NCBI GenBank assembly: GCA_937899265.1
Contig: CALBPV010000005.1
Location: 1 to 64,000 of the forward strand
Direction of reading: 5' to 3'
Origin: an uncultured Bacteroidales bacterium
Lineage (GTDB): Bacteria > Bacteroidota > Bacteroidia > Bacteroidales > UBA3663
Length of the DNA stretch: 64,000 bases
Numbering within the stretch: the first letter of the stretch is position 1; the number at the start of each line of letters is the position of its first letter. Below are positions 27,580 through 37,080 of this stretch, piece after piece. The notes under the pieces are model-generated. The model was not told the origin of the DNA, made no database searches, and saw only the letters and a program-made list of their open reading frames with translations. The translations under genes and the position numbers were made by a program.

Positions 27580-30500
27580 TGGAAATCAAGGATTTGGTCA
27601 TTCAGAAACCCCGCTTCAACGCCCTCGCCAAGAAGCTGAGAAACCTCCGCCTCAACGACGAAGGACGGCAGCAGGTGATTCACCTCCCGGGCTTGTGCTG
27701 CTCGTCGGCAGCTACGTTTCTGGCTCCGCTCAAAAATGCTGTGACCGGCATCTTCCTCTTTGTGCTCAACGACGAGGAAGAAGCCGCCTACTTCTATCAC
27801 GACCTCTGCCGCATCACCGATGAGGAACGCGTGCTCTTCTTCCCCTCGGCCTACAAACGTTCCATTCGCTACGGACAGATTGACTCTGCCAACGAAATTC
27901 TGCGCACCGAAGTGGTCGGTACGGTACGCAACCTGACCTCCGACTCCTGTCTGCTCCTGGTCTCCTACCCCGAGGCCTTGGCCGAGAAGGTGGCGATGCC
28001 GGAAGATGTGTCGGACAAACTGCTCCACCTCACCGCCGGCCAGACGATAGAGTCGAAAGCCGTGGTTGCCAAACTCAACGACCTGGGCTTCGAGCGTGTC
28101 GATTATGTTTATGAACCGGGACAGTTTGCCATTCGCGGCTCCATTCTCGATGTCTTTTCCTTCTCGTGCGAATATCCTTTCCGCATCGACTTCTTCGGCA
28201 ATGAGATAGACTCGCTGCGCACCTTTGAGGTCGATACACAGCTCTCCAAGGACGTGCTCAAGGAGCTGACCATCGCTCCGTCGCTCTCCCAGAGTGCCAC
28301 CAAGGGCATTTCCCTGCCCGAATTTCTGGGGAGTGACACGATTACGGTGGTCAAGGATTTGCCCTGGGTGCTCGACCAGGTGGAGCATGTATGCAACACC
28401 GAACTTTCGACCCAATTGTTGGCTTCGGAAGAGGGCGACCTCACGGCTGTGGAAAAACTGGTGGGCTACGAAGCGTTCCGCCAGGCTTTTATGGCCTGTC
28501 ACCGCATCGAAATCGGAGTCAGGTGCAGCCTCGATACCGCTGTATATAATAAGGTGTCCCGCAAAGAGATGCCCTCCCGTTCGGTCATCGAGTTCCACAC
28601 AACACCCCAACCCCAATGGCACAAAAACTTCGACCTCATCGCGAAAGATTTGCGTCAGTATGTGACCGACGGATATACCATCCACATCCTGAGCGAAAGC
28701 CCCAAACAACTGGACCGCATCGAAGCCATCTTCAGCGACAGGGGCGACAATTTCCGGTTCGTGCGCGTGCTCAGAGCCATCCATGAGGGGTTTGTCGATG
28801 ACGACACCCGCAACTGCTACTTTACGGACCACGAAATCTTCGACCGCTACCACAAGTACAGCCTCAAGTCGGAACGCGCCCGCAGCGGCAAACTGGCTCT
28901 CTCGCTCAAGGAACTGCAGGAATTCAATGTCGGCGACTACATCGTGCATGTCGATCACGGCATCGGACAGTTCGGAGGTCTCGTCGAGATGCCCATGACA
29001 CTGCCCGACGGAACAACCCGCCGACAGGAAGTGGTCAAACTCATCTACAAGAACCAAGACCAGCTCTACGTCTCCATCCACCAGCTCGACAAACTCTCCA
29101 AATACCGCGGCAAGGATGCCAATCCGCCCGTACTCTCCCGATTGGGCGGCGGAACCTGGGAGAAACTCAAGGACAAGACGACCACGAAGATGAAAGACAT
29201 GGCGCGCGAACTCATCACGCTCTATGCCAAGCGCAAAAAAGAGAAGGGTTTCAAATTTTCGCCCGACTCCAATATGCAGCAGAAACTGGAAGCATCGTTC
29301 ATCTACGAGGATACACCCGACCAGCTGAAGGCCACCAACGACGTGAAACGCGACATGGAATCCTCGAAGCCGATGGACCGTCTCGTCTGCGGCGATGTGG
29401 GCTTCGGCAAGACCGAGGTGGCGATACGTGCTGCCCTAAAGGCATGTGCCGACTGCAAACAAGTGGCCGTGCTGGTGCCCACCACCGTGCTCGCTTTCCA
29501 GCACTACAAAACCTTCAGCGAACGCCTGCAGGGCTTTCCCGTCCGCGTCGATTACCTCAGTCGCGCCCGTTCGGCCAGACAGACCACCCAGATTCTGAAG
29601 GACCTCAAGAGCGGCGACATCAACATCATTGTGGGCACCCACAAACTGATAGGCAAGAATGTGGAGTTCTGCGACTTGGGACTGCTCGTCATCGACGAGG
29701 AACAGAAATTCGGAGTCAAGACCAAGGAGGCTCTCAAGAAACTGCGCATCAGCGTCGATACGCTCACCATGACAGCCACCCCCATCCCGCGCACCCTGCA
29801 ATTCTCGCTCATGGGAGCACGCGACCTTTCCATCATCGCCACCCCTCCCGCCAACCGCTATCCCATCCAGACGGAGGTGCACCGCGATGAAGACTCTCTG
29901 GTGGCCGAAGCCATCAACTTCGAACTCTCGCGCAACGGACAGGTCTTCTTCATCAACAACCGCATCTCCCAGTTGCCCGACATCGTCGAGCGAATCCACC
30001 GCCTCGTGCCCGATGCCCGTGTATGTTCGGCCCACGGACAAATGGCTCCGGAGAAAGTCGAGGAAATCATTCTCGACTTCGCCAACTGCGAATACGACGT
30101 GCTCGTCTGCACCACCATCATCGAAGCCGGCCTCGACATGCCCAATGCCAACACCATGATAGTGTCCAATGCCCAGAACTTCGGCCTTTCGGAACTCCAC
30201 CAACTGCGCGGACGGGTAGGCCGCACCAACAAGAAAGCCTTCTGCTACCTGCTGTGTCCTCCCCTCTCGACCCTTACGCCCGATGCGCGCCGCAGGTTGC
30301 AGGCCATCGAGAACTTCTCGGGCCTCGGCTCGGGCATCCATCTGGCCATGCAGGACCTCGACATACGCGGCGCCGGCAATATCTTCGGCGGGGAACAGAG
30401 CGGATTCATCACCGACCTCGGCTATGAAGCTTATCAGAAAATCCTGCGCAAAGCCATCAACGACCTCAAGAGCGAGGAGTTTGCCGACCTCTACCAGGAA

Positions 30501-31028
30501 GAACTCCAAACGCACAAAACCGACATTGTGGAGGATGCCAACCTCGAGACCGACCTGGACATACAGTTCGGCGAAGCATACGTGCCCGAGAGCGGCGAAC
30601 GCATAGCTCTCTATCAGGAACTCGACAACCTCTCCCGGCCCGAAGAAATCGAAGCCTATCGCAAACGGCTCATCGACCGTTTCGGTCCTATTCCCGAGAA
30701 CGGCGAAGAGCTGATACGCGTGGTGACCCTGCGCAGTCTGGCCAAACGGCTGGGATTCGAACGCATGGTGCTCAGACAAGGACTCTATCCCCATCCCCAA
30801 ATCAAGAAGAACCAGGAACAAATGCGCTGTTTCTTCCCCGCCGACGAAAACAAACTCAACGTTTTCCTCAAGAGCGATGCCTACGCCCACATCATGAACT
30901 TCATGTCGAAATATCCCCGCGACTTCCAGTTCGAACAGCGCAGCAACGGACGCTACAGCATCGTCCTCCTGCGTGTCAACAGCGTGCGCGAGGCCATCGA
31001 ATGGTTCGAAAAGATTTTGGAAGCATAA
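27579..31028 (+). CDS. mfd: Transcription-repair coupling factor
   Basis: 1149 residues, the normal size for Mfd. The start is the ATG overlapping the helicase stop; the frame stays open further upstream, but that part lies inside the helicase gene. The UvrB-like module is at the N-terminus (about 1-300, with VDYVYEPGQFAIRGSILDVF), the RNA-polymerase-interacting domain contains VGDYIVHVDHGIGQFGGL, and the RecG-like motor has motif I VCGDVGFGKTEVAIRAAL, motif II DEEQ, TATPIPRTLQ, and QLRGRVGRTNKKAFCYL. It removes RNA polymerase stalled at DNA damage and recruits UvrA in the cytoplasm. Confidence 0.97.
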   Translation: MEIKDLVIQKPRFNALAKKLRNLRLNDEGRQQVIHLPGLCCSSAATFLAPLKNAVTGIFLFVLNDEEEAAYFYHDLCRITDEERVLFFPSAYKRSIRYGQIDSANEILRTEVVGTVRNLTSDSCLLLVSYPEALAEKVAMPEDVSDKLLHLTAGQTIESKAVVAKLNDLGFERVDYVYEPGQFAIRGSILDVFSFSCEYPFRIDFFGNEIDSLRTFEVDTQLSKDVLKELTIAPSLSQSATKGISLPEFLGSDTITVVKDLPWVLDQVEHVCNTELSTQLLASEEGDLTAVEKLVGYEAFRQAFMACHRIEIGVRCSLDTAVYNKVSRKEMPSRSVIEFHTTPQPQWHKNFDLIAKDLRQYVTDGYTIHILSESPKQLDRIEAIFSDRGDNFRFVRVLRAIHEGFVDDDTRNCYFTDHEIFDRYHKYSLKSERARSGKLALSLKELQEFNVGDYIVHVDHGIGQFGGLVEMPMTLPDGTTRRQEVVKLIYKNQDQLYVSIHQLDKLSKYRGKDANPPVLSRLGGGTWEKLKDKTTTKMKDMARELITLYAKRKKEKGFKFSPDSNMQQKLEASFIYEDTPDQLKATNDVKRDMESSKPMDRLVCGDVGFGKTEVAIRAALKACADCKQVAVLVPTTVLAFQHYKTFSERLQGFPVRVDYLSRARSARQTTQILKDLKSGDINIIVGTHKLIGKNVEFCDLGLLVIDEEQKFGVKTKEALKKLRISVDTLTMTATPIPRTLQFSLMGARDLSIIATPPANRYPIQTEVHRDEDSLVAEAINFELSRNGQVFFINNRISQLPDIVERIHRLVPDARVCSAHGQMAPEKVEEIILDFANCEYDVLVCTTIIEAGLDMPNANTMIVSNAQNFGLSELHQLRGRVGRTNKKAFCYLLCPPLSTLTPDARRRLQAIENFSGLGSGIHLAMQDLDIRGAGNIFGGEQSGFITDLGYEAYQKILRKAINDLKSEEFADLYQEELQTHKTDIVEDANLETDLDIQFGEAYVPESGERIALYQELDNLSRPEEIEAYRKRLIDRFGPIPENGEELIRVVTLRSLAKRLGFERMVLRQGLYPHPQIKKNQEQMRCFFPADENKLNVFLKSDAYAHIMNFMSKYPRDFQFEQRSNGRYSIVLLRVNSVREAIEWFEKILEA

Positions 31029-31159
31029 CATTGCCTCAGACATCTTCCATCGAATCCCTTGGCGAGGAGAAGCACAAATGCCTTGTGGGCGGATATTTTT
31101 GGGGAGGACATGCGGACAGGTTCCTGTCACAGATTGCCCGAGGCATCCTCACTGACAAC

Positions 31160-31225
31160 TCGGGGAAAGCCTCTCCCCGGCCTCGCCTAAAGGAAAGGGA
31201 GCAAGGGGGAGAGGCTGTCTGTCGG
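31160..31225. repeat. GC-rich intergenic repeat element, opposite orientation
   Basis: The 327-base gap between mfd and the TPR gene (31029-31355) holds no supported gene. Within it, the segment with GCCTCTCCCCGGCCTCGCC and GGGGGAGAGGCTG can pair with itself (AGCCTCTCCCC with GGGGAGAGGCT) and, read on the - strand, resembles the GC-rich elements at 4627 and 19169. It looks like a third, more diverged copy of the same family. Confidence 0.55.
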
Positions 31226-31284
31226 GGTCATATAACATGACATAAGGGCCTTGACGAATAAATGCCTTTTCAGGAGATAGAGAT

Positions 31285-31316
31285 GTCCCCGTCGGGATTC
31301 ACATCCTGGCGGGGAC
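31285..31316. terminator. Stem-loop between convergent mfd and TPR genes
   Basis: GTCCCCGTCGGGA (31285-31297), loop TTCACA, then TCCTGGCGGGGAC (31304-31316): a 13-bp stem with two G-U pairs. It lies 40 bases beyond the stop of the - strand gene and 257 bases after mfd. There is no T tract on either side, so termination is likely but not certain. Confidence 0.55.
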
Positions 31317-31355
31317 TGTTGTTATGGAATAAATCCGATATGGATACTGAAATGC

Positions 31356-32711
31356 TTATTTCTTGAATTCGGGAAGACCGTATGCACGGCTCACCTCGTT
31401 GTACTGGTCGATGAGTTCCTGCTTGTTGGGGCAAGAGGGCTTCTGGAACTTCTTGTAGAGGATGGTGCGCATGGCGTTGGCGATGGTGTTGTCGCTACGC
31501 TCGGAATCGAAAGCAAAAGCCTTCTCGTAGTAAGGAAGTGCGGCATCATAGAGAGGGCCGGCCACCTTATCTACGGCATCATACTGCTTCTTGTCATAAA
31601 GTTCGTTCTCCTTGTCGGTTGCCTTGTTGAAAGCAATACGGCCCAGGTTCGACCAGCTCTGGTAGTTGGTTGCGTCGAGTTCGGTAGCTTTCTTGTAGCA
31701 TTCCTCGGCAGCGGCGTTGTCGCCCTGCATTTCGAGGAGACGTCCCTTGAGATCGATGAAACGGGCGTTGTTGGGGTCGGTCTGGATGATGTTGTCGATG
31801 TAGTTGGCAGCCTCGGCATAGTTCTTCTGCTCGAGATAGACATTCATCAGACTTGTGGCATACCAAGGCTCCTCGGGCATCTTCTGGACGCCCTCCTTGA
31901 GGATTTCGACGAACTTGGCCGTGTCCTGAAGGGTGAGATACTCCTTGGCGAGAGACTGATAGATGAGGTTGGTCTCATAGTTCTTGTCCTTCATAGCCTC
32001 GAGAGCGGTGACGGCGAGGTTATGGTCCTCGGAGTAGATGGCAACGACGGCACGGTTGAACATGGTCTGGTTGATGGTGGAGTCGGCAGCGAGGGGAGCA
32101 TACACAGATTCCTGGAGGATGGGATTGAGGGCAGCGCCGTCCTTGATAAGGTCGCTACGGGTAGCGTCGATGGATTTGGAGAATGCGTCGTAGGCTTTCT
32201 TCCACTCCTTGGCATTGTACCAGTAGCCGGCATTGGCACGGAGACCTCCGGTAATCTGATAGCACTCGAAAGCATGGGCTTTGACGGTCTCGAGGTTTTT
32301 GGCCTTGGGGTCGGTAGCCTTGTAGAGTTCGTAAGCCTTGGTGTAGTAGTCATAAGCGGCGTCGGTGCAGTCGTAGATGACCTTCTCGTCCATTGTACCT
32401 CCCAAAGCGGGCTTGTTGCGCTCGTTGTTCATCTGAGCGTATTCCACTTCGCCGGCAGCAAAGTAGAATTCGGGGTTATCCTTGCTGTTGCTGTTGGCCT
32501 GAGCCTCGGCAATGGCAGCACGGGCGGCAGCGAAATCGGGTGTAGTGGCCTCTGAAGCCTTCTTGGCATCCTTAATTGACTTGTTGAATGCCTTGAGTTC
32601 TTCCTTGGCGGCCTTTTTGGCGGCTTTTTCGGCGTCATCGCCACCCGCATAAGCTGTGAAAGAGCCGAGCGTGAGAGCAGCGGCCAAAGCGGTAAGAATG
32701 ATGCGTTTCAT
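31356..32711 (-). CDS. Exported tetratricopeptide-repeat protein
   Basis: 451 residues with a signal peptide (MKRIILTALAAALTLGSFTAYAG). An Ala/Lys-rich coiled segment follows (DDAEKAAKKAAKEELKAFNKS). TPR-like helical repeats are spread through the rest: FYFAAGEVEYAQM, YWYNAKEWKKAYDAFSKSI, EPWYATSLMNVYLEQKNYAEAANYID, ARFIDLKGRLLEMQGDNAAAEECYKKA and NYQSWSNLGRIAFNKA. A periplasmic or membrane-associated scaffold role is likely but no specific function is known. It lies 95 bases downstream of gyrA on the same strand with no promoter motif of its own, so read-through from gyrA is plausible. Confidence 0.85.
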   Translation of the reverse strand: MKRIILTALAAALTLGSFTAYAGGDDAEKAAKKAAKEELKAFNKSIKDAKKASEATTPDFAAARAAIAEAQANSNSKDNPEFYFAAGEVEYAQMNNERNKPALGGTMDEKVIYDCTDAAYDYYTKAYELYKATDPKAKNLETVKAHAFECYQITGGLRANAGYWYNAKEWKKAYDAFSKSIDATRSDLIKDGAALNPILQESVYAPLAADSTINQTMFNRAVVAIYSEDHNLAVTALEAMKDKNYETNLIYQSLAKEYLTLQDTAKFVEILKEGVQKMPEEPWYATSLMNVYLEQKNYAEAANYIDNIIQTDPNNARFIDLKGRLLEMQGDNAAAEECYKKATELDATNYQSWSNLGRIAFNKATDKENELYDKKQYDAVDKVAGPLYDAALPYYEKAFAFDSERSDNTIANAMRTILYKKFQKPSCPNKQELIDQYNEVSRAYGLPEFKK

Positions 32712-32806
32712 TGTGAATGATGTTTTAAAGGGTGAATATTGAATTGGTAATTATTGTCACTTATCCCCGAGCGGTTGACATTAAGACCTGTCAACCGCCC
32801 GAAGGT

Positions 32807-35497
32807 TTAATCATTAGTTTCTGTATCGGGCTGTTGGGGAGTTTGGTCCGTTGCGCCTTCTTCGGCAACAGGTTCCTCTTCCTCGGGATCCACTCGGCAT
32901 ACCGAAGCGATGTGGTCGCCTTTCTTCTCGAGATTGATGAGACGCACTCCCTGGGTAGCACGTCCCATGACACGAACGTCGTTGAGGTGGAGACGAATGA
33001 CGATACCGGACTTGTTGATAATCATGAGGTCGTCGTTGTCGGTCACTACCTTGATGGCAGTGAGAGGACCGGTCTTGGCCGTGATTTGGAGGGTTCTTAC
33101 ACCCTTGCCTCCCCGGTTGGTGATTCGGTAATCGGTAATCTCGGAACGTTTTCCGTAGCCGTTTTCGGAGACAACCAGGATGGTGGGTTCGTCGGCCGTA
33201 TGCTCAAGGTTCTCTTCTCCGCCGGTCTCTTCGGGCTCGAAGTCCTTGTCGGCAAAGAGCTCGCCGGCGGCAGCTTCCGTCTCAATGTCGTCAGCGTCGT
33301 CCGGCACGGCGGGATCGACTTCGATGCCGGGATAATCGACAGCCACCATACCGATGAGTTCGTCCTGACCGTCATCGTCGAGATGCATGCCTCTCACGCC
33401 CGTTGCGACACGGCCCATGGTGCGTACTTTGTTCTCGGGGAAGGTGATGGCACGCCCGTTGCGGTTGGCGAGGACGATGTGTTTCCTGCCGTCGGTCAGA
33501 ACCACACGAATCACCTCGTCGCCCTCGTTGATGCCGATGGCGTTGATACCGTTGCTGCGGGGACGGCTGTATGCCTCGAGTTTGGTTTTCTTGACAATGC
33601 CCTTCTTGGTGGCAAATACGAGATAGTGGGTCTCGTTGAACTCAGCATCGTCGAGCGTATCGAGGCGGATGAACGCCGTAATCTTGTCGTCCGGGTCGAT
33701 GTTGAGCATATTCTGGATGGCACGGCCCTTCTGCTGTTTGGTTGCTTCGGGCAGGTCGTAAACCTTGGTCCAAAAACAACGTCCCTTGCGGGTGAAGAAC
33801 AGCAACCAATTGTGGTTGGAGGCCATGTACATATATTCGATGAAATCGCTGTCGCGCGTACCGCTTCCTTTGGAGCCGACACCTCCTCGCGACTGGGCGC
33901 GGAAGTCGGAGAGCTGGGTGCGCTTGATGTAGCCCATGTGGCTGATGGTAATCATCACCTCGTCGTTGGGGATGAAGTCTTCGGCATTGAACTGCTCGCC
34001 GCGATAGTCGATGGCGGTGCGGCGCTCGTCACCGTACTTTTCCTTGATTTCGATGAGCTCGTCCTTGACCACCTTCATGCAGAGCACGTCGTCGGCGAGA
34101 ATCTGCTTATAGTAGGCAATGAGACGTTCGAGTTCGTCGTACTGGGCATGCAACTCGTCGATGCGGAGACCCGTCAACTGGGAAAGACGCATATCGACGA
34201 TGGCCTTCGACTGGAGTTCGTCGATTTCGAAGCGCTGCTCGAGAGCCCGCTGTGCGTCGGCAGGAGTGCGGGAAGCACGGATGATGCGCACCACCTCGTC
34301 GATGTTGTCGCAGGCGATAATCAAGCCTTCGAGGATGTGGGCTTTCTTCTCGGCCTCGGCCAAGTCGTAGCGCGTGCGGCGAATCACCACCTCGTGGCGA
34401 TGCTGCACGAAATAGGAAACCAGCTGCTTGAGATTGAGCAACTCGGGACGGCCCAATGCTTCGGGATGTTCCGGGATGGGCACCAGGGCGATATTGTTGA
34501 CCGAGAAGTTGGTCTGCATCTCGGTCATCTTGTAGAGTTTGTTGAGGATGACGTTGGAGTTGACGTCCTTCTTCAGCTCGATACAGATACGCATGCCCTG
34601 ACGGTCGGTCTCGTCGTTCACATTGGCGATGCCTTCGATTTTCTTGTCGTCGGCCAACTGGGCGATGTGTTTGATGAGTTCGGCTTTGTTCACGCCGTAT
34701 GGAATCTCGGACACAATAATGTTTTCGTGGAGACCCTGAGCTTCAATCTCGGCTTTGGCCCTCACCACCACACGTCCGCGTCCGGTCTCGTAGGCTTCCT
34801 TGACACCGTCGTAACCGTATATGATGCCGCCGCCGGGGAAATCGGGCGCTTTGATGTACTGCATGAGGCCTTCGACCGTTATCTCGGGATTGTCGATGTA
34901 GGCACAAATACCGTCGATACATTCCGTCAGGTTGTGGGTAGGCATATTCGTTGCCATACCGACGGCGATGCCGTTGGCACCGTTGACGAGAAGGGTGGGA
35001 ATGCGTGTGGGGAGCACTTTGGGCTCCAGGAGCGTGCCGTCGAAGTTGGGCATCATATCCACGGTGTCCTTGTCGATGTCGCGGAGCATCTCTTCGGAAA
35101 TCTTCGACAGACGGGCCTCCGTGTAACGCATGGCAGCCGGCGAGTCGCCGTCCACCGAACCGAAGTTACCCTGTCCGTCCACTTGCGGATAACGCAAGTT
35201 CCAATCCTGGGCCATACGGGCCAAGGCTCCATAAACAGAAGAGTCACCGTGGGGGTGATACTTACCGAGCACCTCACCTACAATACGCGCACATTTCTTG
35301 GTGGGCTTGTCGTAGGTGTTGCCAATCTGTTCCATACCATAGAGCACACGACGGTGCACGGGCTTGAAACCATCGCGCACATCAGGGAGGGCACGGGCCA
35401 CGATGACCGACATAGAGTAGTCGATGTAGGACGAACGCATCTCTTCTTCGATGTTCACGTTCACAATCCGACTGCTGTTCAAATTGCTGTCAACCAT
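32807..35497 (-). CDS. gyrA: DNA gyrase subunit A
   Basis: 896 residues. It is the breakage-rejoining subunit that introduces negative supercoils with GyrB. The winged-helix core has DVRDGFKPVHRRVLYGM, the quinolone-region segment KYHPHGDSSVYGALARMAQ and the catalytic Tyr in AAMRYTEARL. Ser is kept at the E. coli position 83, while Gly stands at the position of Asp87; this may be normal for the lineage. The GyrA-box region reads QSRGGVGSKG rather than the canonical QRRGGKG. The C-terminal wrapping domain has the usual repeats and ends in an acidic tail (DPEEEEPVAEEG). ParC is the main alternative, but the box and length favour GyrA. Confidence 0.93.
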   Translation of the reverse strand: MVDSNLNSSRIVNVNIEEEMRSSYIDYSMSVIVARALPDVRDGFKPVHRRVLYGMEQIGNTYDKPTKKCARIVGEVLGKYHPHGDSSVYGALARMAQDWNLRYPQVDGQGNFGSVDGDSPAAMRYTEARLSKISEEMLRDIDKDTVDMMPNFDGTLLEPKVLPTRIPTLLVNGANGIAVGMATNMPTHNLTECIDGICAYIDNPEITVEGLMQYIKAPDFPGGGIIYGYDGVKEAYETGRGRVVVRAKAEIEAQGLHENIIVSEIPYGVNKAELIKHIAQLADDKKIEGIANVNDETDRQGMRICIELKKDVNSNVILNKLYKMTEMQTNFSVNNIALVPIPEHPEALGRPELLNLKQLVSYFVQHRHEVVIRRTRYDLAEAEKKAHILEGLIIACDNIDEVVRIIRASRTPADAQRALEQRFEIDELQSKAIVDMRLSQLTGLRIDELHAQYDELERLIAYYKQILADDVLCMKVVKDELIEIKEKYGDERRTAIDYRGEQFNAEDFIPNDEVMITISHMGYIKRTQLSDFRAQSRGGVGSKGSGTRDSDFIEYMYMASNHNWLLFFTRKGRCFWTKVYDLPEATKQQKGRAIQNMLNIDPDDKITAFIRLDTLDDAEFNETHYLVFATKKGIVKKTKLEAYSRPRSNGINAIGINEGDEVIRVVLTDGRKHIVLANRNGRAITFPENKVRTMGRVATGVRGMHLDDDGQDELIGMVAVDYPGIEVDPAVPDDADDIETEAAAGELFADKDFEPEETGGEENLEHTADEPTILVVSENGYGKRSEITDYRITNRGGKGVRTLQITAKTGPLTAIKVVTDNDDLMIINKSGIVIRLHLNDVRVMGRATQGVRLINLEKKGDHIASVCRVDPEEEEPVAEEGATDQTPQQPDTETND

Positions 35498-35551
35498 TTA
35501 TTTGTCGTTTGAGTATATATTTATATATAATGTATTGAAATTATTTGGCTG

Positions 35552-35583
35552 CAAAGATAGTGATTTTTATTGACAAAAACAAA
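35552..35583 (-). promoter_or_regulatory. Promoter of gyrA
   Basis: On the - strand, -33 TTTG (35580-35583) and -7 TATCTTTG (35552-35559) are separated by exactly 20 bases, the usual Bacteroidota spacing. It lies 54 bases before the gyrA start and is divergent from the folC promoter. Confidence 0.8.
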
Positions 35584-35664
35584 CAAAAAAGGCAAAATTC
35601 GCATTTTAAGGGGTCAAATTTCGATTTTATTTGCATTTTCGACCCCCTATCGAAAACTATTTCT

Positions 35665-35672
35665 TATCTTTG
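35665..35672 (+). promoter_or_regulatory. -7 promoter element for folC
   Basis: TATCTTTG, 26 bases upstream of the ATG at 35699. The -33 element is poor. Its position shows that the in-frame ATG at 35570 is upstream of the transcript start. Confidence 0.65.
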
Positions 35673-35698
35673 CAGACGCAAAAAGAAACATATCTGCG

Positions 35699-37021
35699 AT
35701 GAATTACGAAGAAACGCTTCAATTTTTATACTCACAGCTCCCCGTTTTCGAATCGGTCGGAGCCCATGCCTACAAACCCGGACTGGAACGCGTCCGCGAG
35801 ATGGACGAACTGATGGGACATCCTCACCGGTCGTTCCGGTCGATCCATGTGGCAGGAACCAACGGCAAAGGTACCACCTGCCACACGCTGGCCTCGGTGC
35901 TCCAATGTTCCGGCCACAAAACGGGACTCTTCACGTCGCCCCACCTCATCGACTTTGACGAACGCATCCGTGTGGACGGCGTGCCGGTGAGTCACGACTA
36001 CGTAGTGGCATGGGTAGCCGAATGGTACGACCGCATCAGCCACCTCCGGCCATCGTTCTTCGAGCTGGCCACCATGATGGCCTTCTGCTGGTTCAGGGAG
36101 CAGCACTGCGACTGGGCAGTCATCGAAGTGGGTCTCGGCGGTCGTCTCGATTCGACCAACATCATCACCCCCGCCCTCAGCGTCATCACCAACGTGAGCT
36201 TCGACCATACACAGTTTCTCGGCGACACCCTTCCGCAGATAGCCGGCGAGAAAGCCGGCATCATGAAGCGGGGCGTGCCCTGCGTGGTAGGCGAAGTAAA
36301 CGGCTATGACAATCCGCTCCACCCCGAACGGCGGTGCGAGGCGGATGCGGTAAGAAAAGCCTACGTACTGGCGGCACAACGGGCCGGCGCTCCCCTGTTC
36401 TTTGCCTGCGACAATCCACAGGTGCTGTGGGTTACGCACGAGGGCGAACAAATGGTCTATCGGACAGTGATGGAAGGAGAACTCACTTCGCCGCTTACCG
36501 GCGACTGCCAGCCCCGCAACGCCAATACGGTACTCACGGCGCTGCACCTCCTCGACATCGCCACAGAGGAACAAATCCGGGAGGGATTTGCAGAAGTAAT
36601 CGGTCGCACAAGCCTGACAGGACGCTGGCAGACCTTGCAGAGCCGTCCGCGCATCATAGCCGACACCGGGCACAACGAAGGCTGTTTCACTTACCTTGGC
36701 CCACAACTGCAGGCCTTCATCGACCGTGGCCAGACGCTCCGCATTGTCTTCGGCATGGTGGCCGACAAGGATGTCTGCACGGTCCTCGCCCTTCTACCCA
36801 AGCGGGCCGAATACTACTGGTGCAACGCTCCGACTCCCCGCGCCCTCCCTGCCGACGAACTGAGCCGAATGGCGGCAGAACAGGGATTGCACGGCAAGGT
36901 TTATGCCTCCGCCATCGAGGCCTACAGCGCAGCCCTCCGACAGACGCGACCCGAAGACATTTTATACATCGGCGGCAGCAATTTCATCGTCTCGGAAGTA
37001 CTGAAGTCATTTTTTCGGTAA
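35699..37021 (+). CDS. folC: Dihydrofolate/folylpolyglutamate synthase
   Basis: 440 residues from the ATG after the promoter (MNYEETLQFLYSQLP); the longer frame from 35570 adds residues encoded upstream of the -7 box. It adds glutamate to dihydropteroate or folates in the cytoplasm. The Mur-ligase-like ATP-binding loop is VAGTNGKGTTCHTLASVLQ (near 50), followed by GLFTSPHLIDFDERIRVDG, the folate-binding signature. Further family motifs are VGLGGRLDSTN, SFDHTQFLGDTLPQIAGEKAGI and DTGHNEG. The next promoter begins just after the stop codon. Confidence 0.95.
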   Translation: MNYEETLQFLYSQLPVFESVGAHAYKPGLERVREMDELMGHPHRSFRSIHVAGTNGKGTTCHTLASVLQCSGHKTGLFTSPHLIDFDERIRVDGVPVSHDYVVAWVAEWYDRISHLRPSFFELATMMAFCWFREQHCDWAVIEVGLGGRLDSTNIITPALSVITNVSFDHTQFLGDTLPQIAGEKAGIMKRGVPCVVGEVNGYDNPLHPERRCEADAVRKAYVLAAQRAGAPLFFACDNPQVLWVTHEGEQMVYRTVMEGELTSPLTGDCQPRNANTVLTALHLLDIATEEQIREGFAEVIGRTSLTGRWQTLQSRPRIIADTGHNEGCFTYLGPQLQAFIDRGQTLRIVFGMVADKDVCTVLALLPKRAEYYWCNAPTPRALPADELSRMAAEQGLHGKVYASAIEAYSAALRQTRPEDILYIGGSNFIVSEVLKSFFR

Positions 37022-37025
37022 AAAA

Positions 37026-37057
37026 TTTGGCAGTTTGGAAAAAAAACACTATTTTTG
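37026..37057 (+). promoter_or_regulatory. Promoter of the fbp-holB pair
   Basis: -33 TTTG (37026-37029) and -7 TATTTTTG (37050-37057) with a 20-base spacer, ending 23 bases before the fbp start. Confidence 0.75.
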
Positions 37058-37080
37058 CAGCGATATTTCAGCAACTCCCT

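Noticed and set aside
31001..31240. Small gene in the mfd-TPR gap
   Set aside because: Composition follows the GC-rich repeat element, and its start overlaps mfd without initiation features.
32732..35512. 926-residue frame on the + strand opposite gyrA
   Set aside because: gyrA is unmistakable on the - strand; the opposite frame has no recognisable domain.
36334..37080. N-terminal extension of fructose-1,6-bisphosphatase
   Set aside because: It overlaps folC in another frame and precedes the promoter at 37026-37057.
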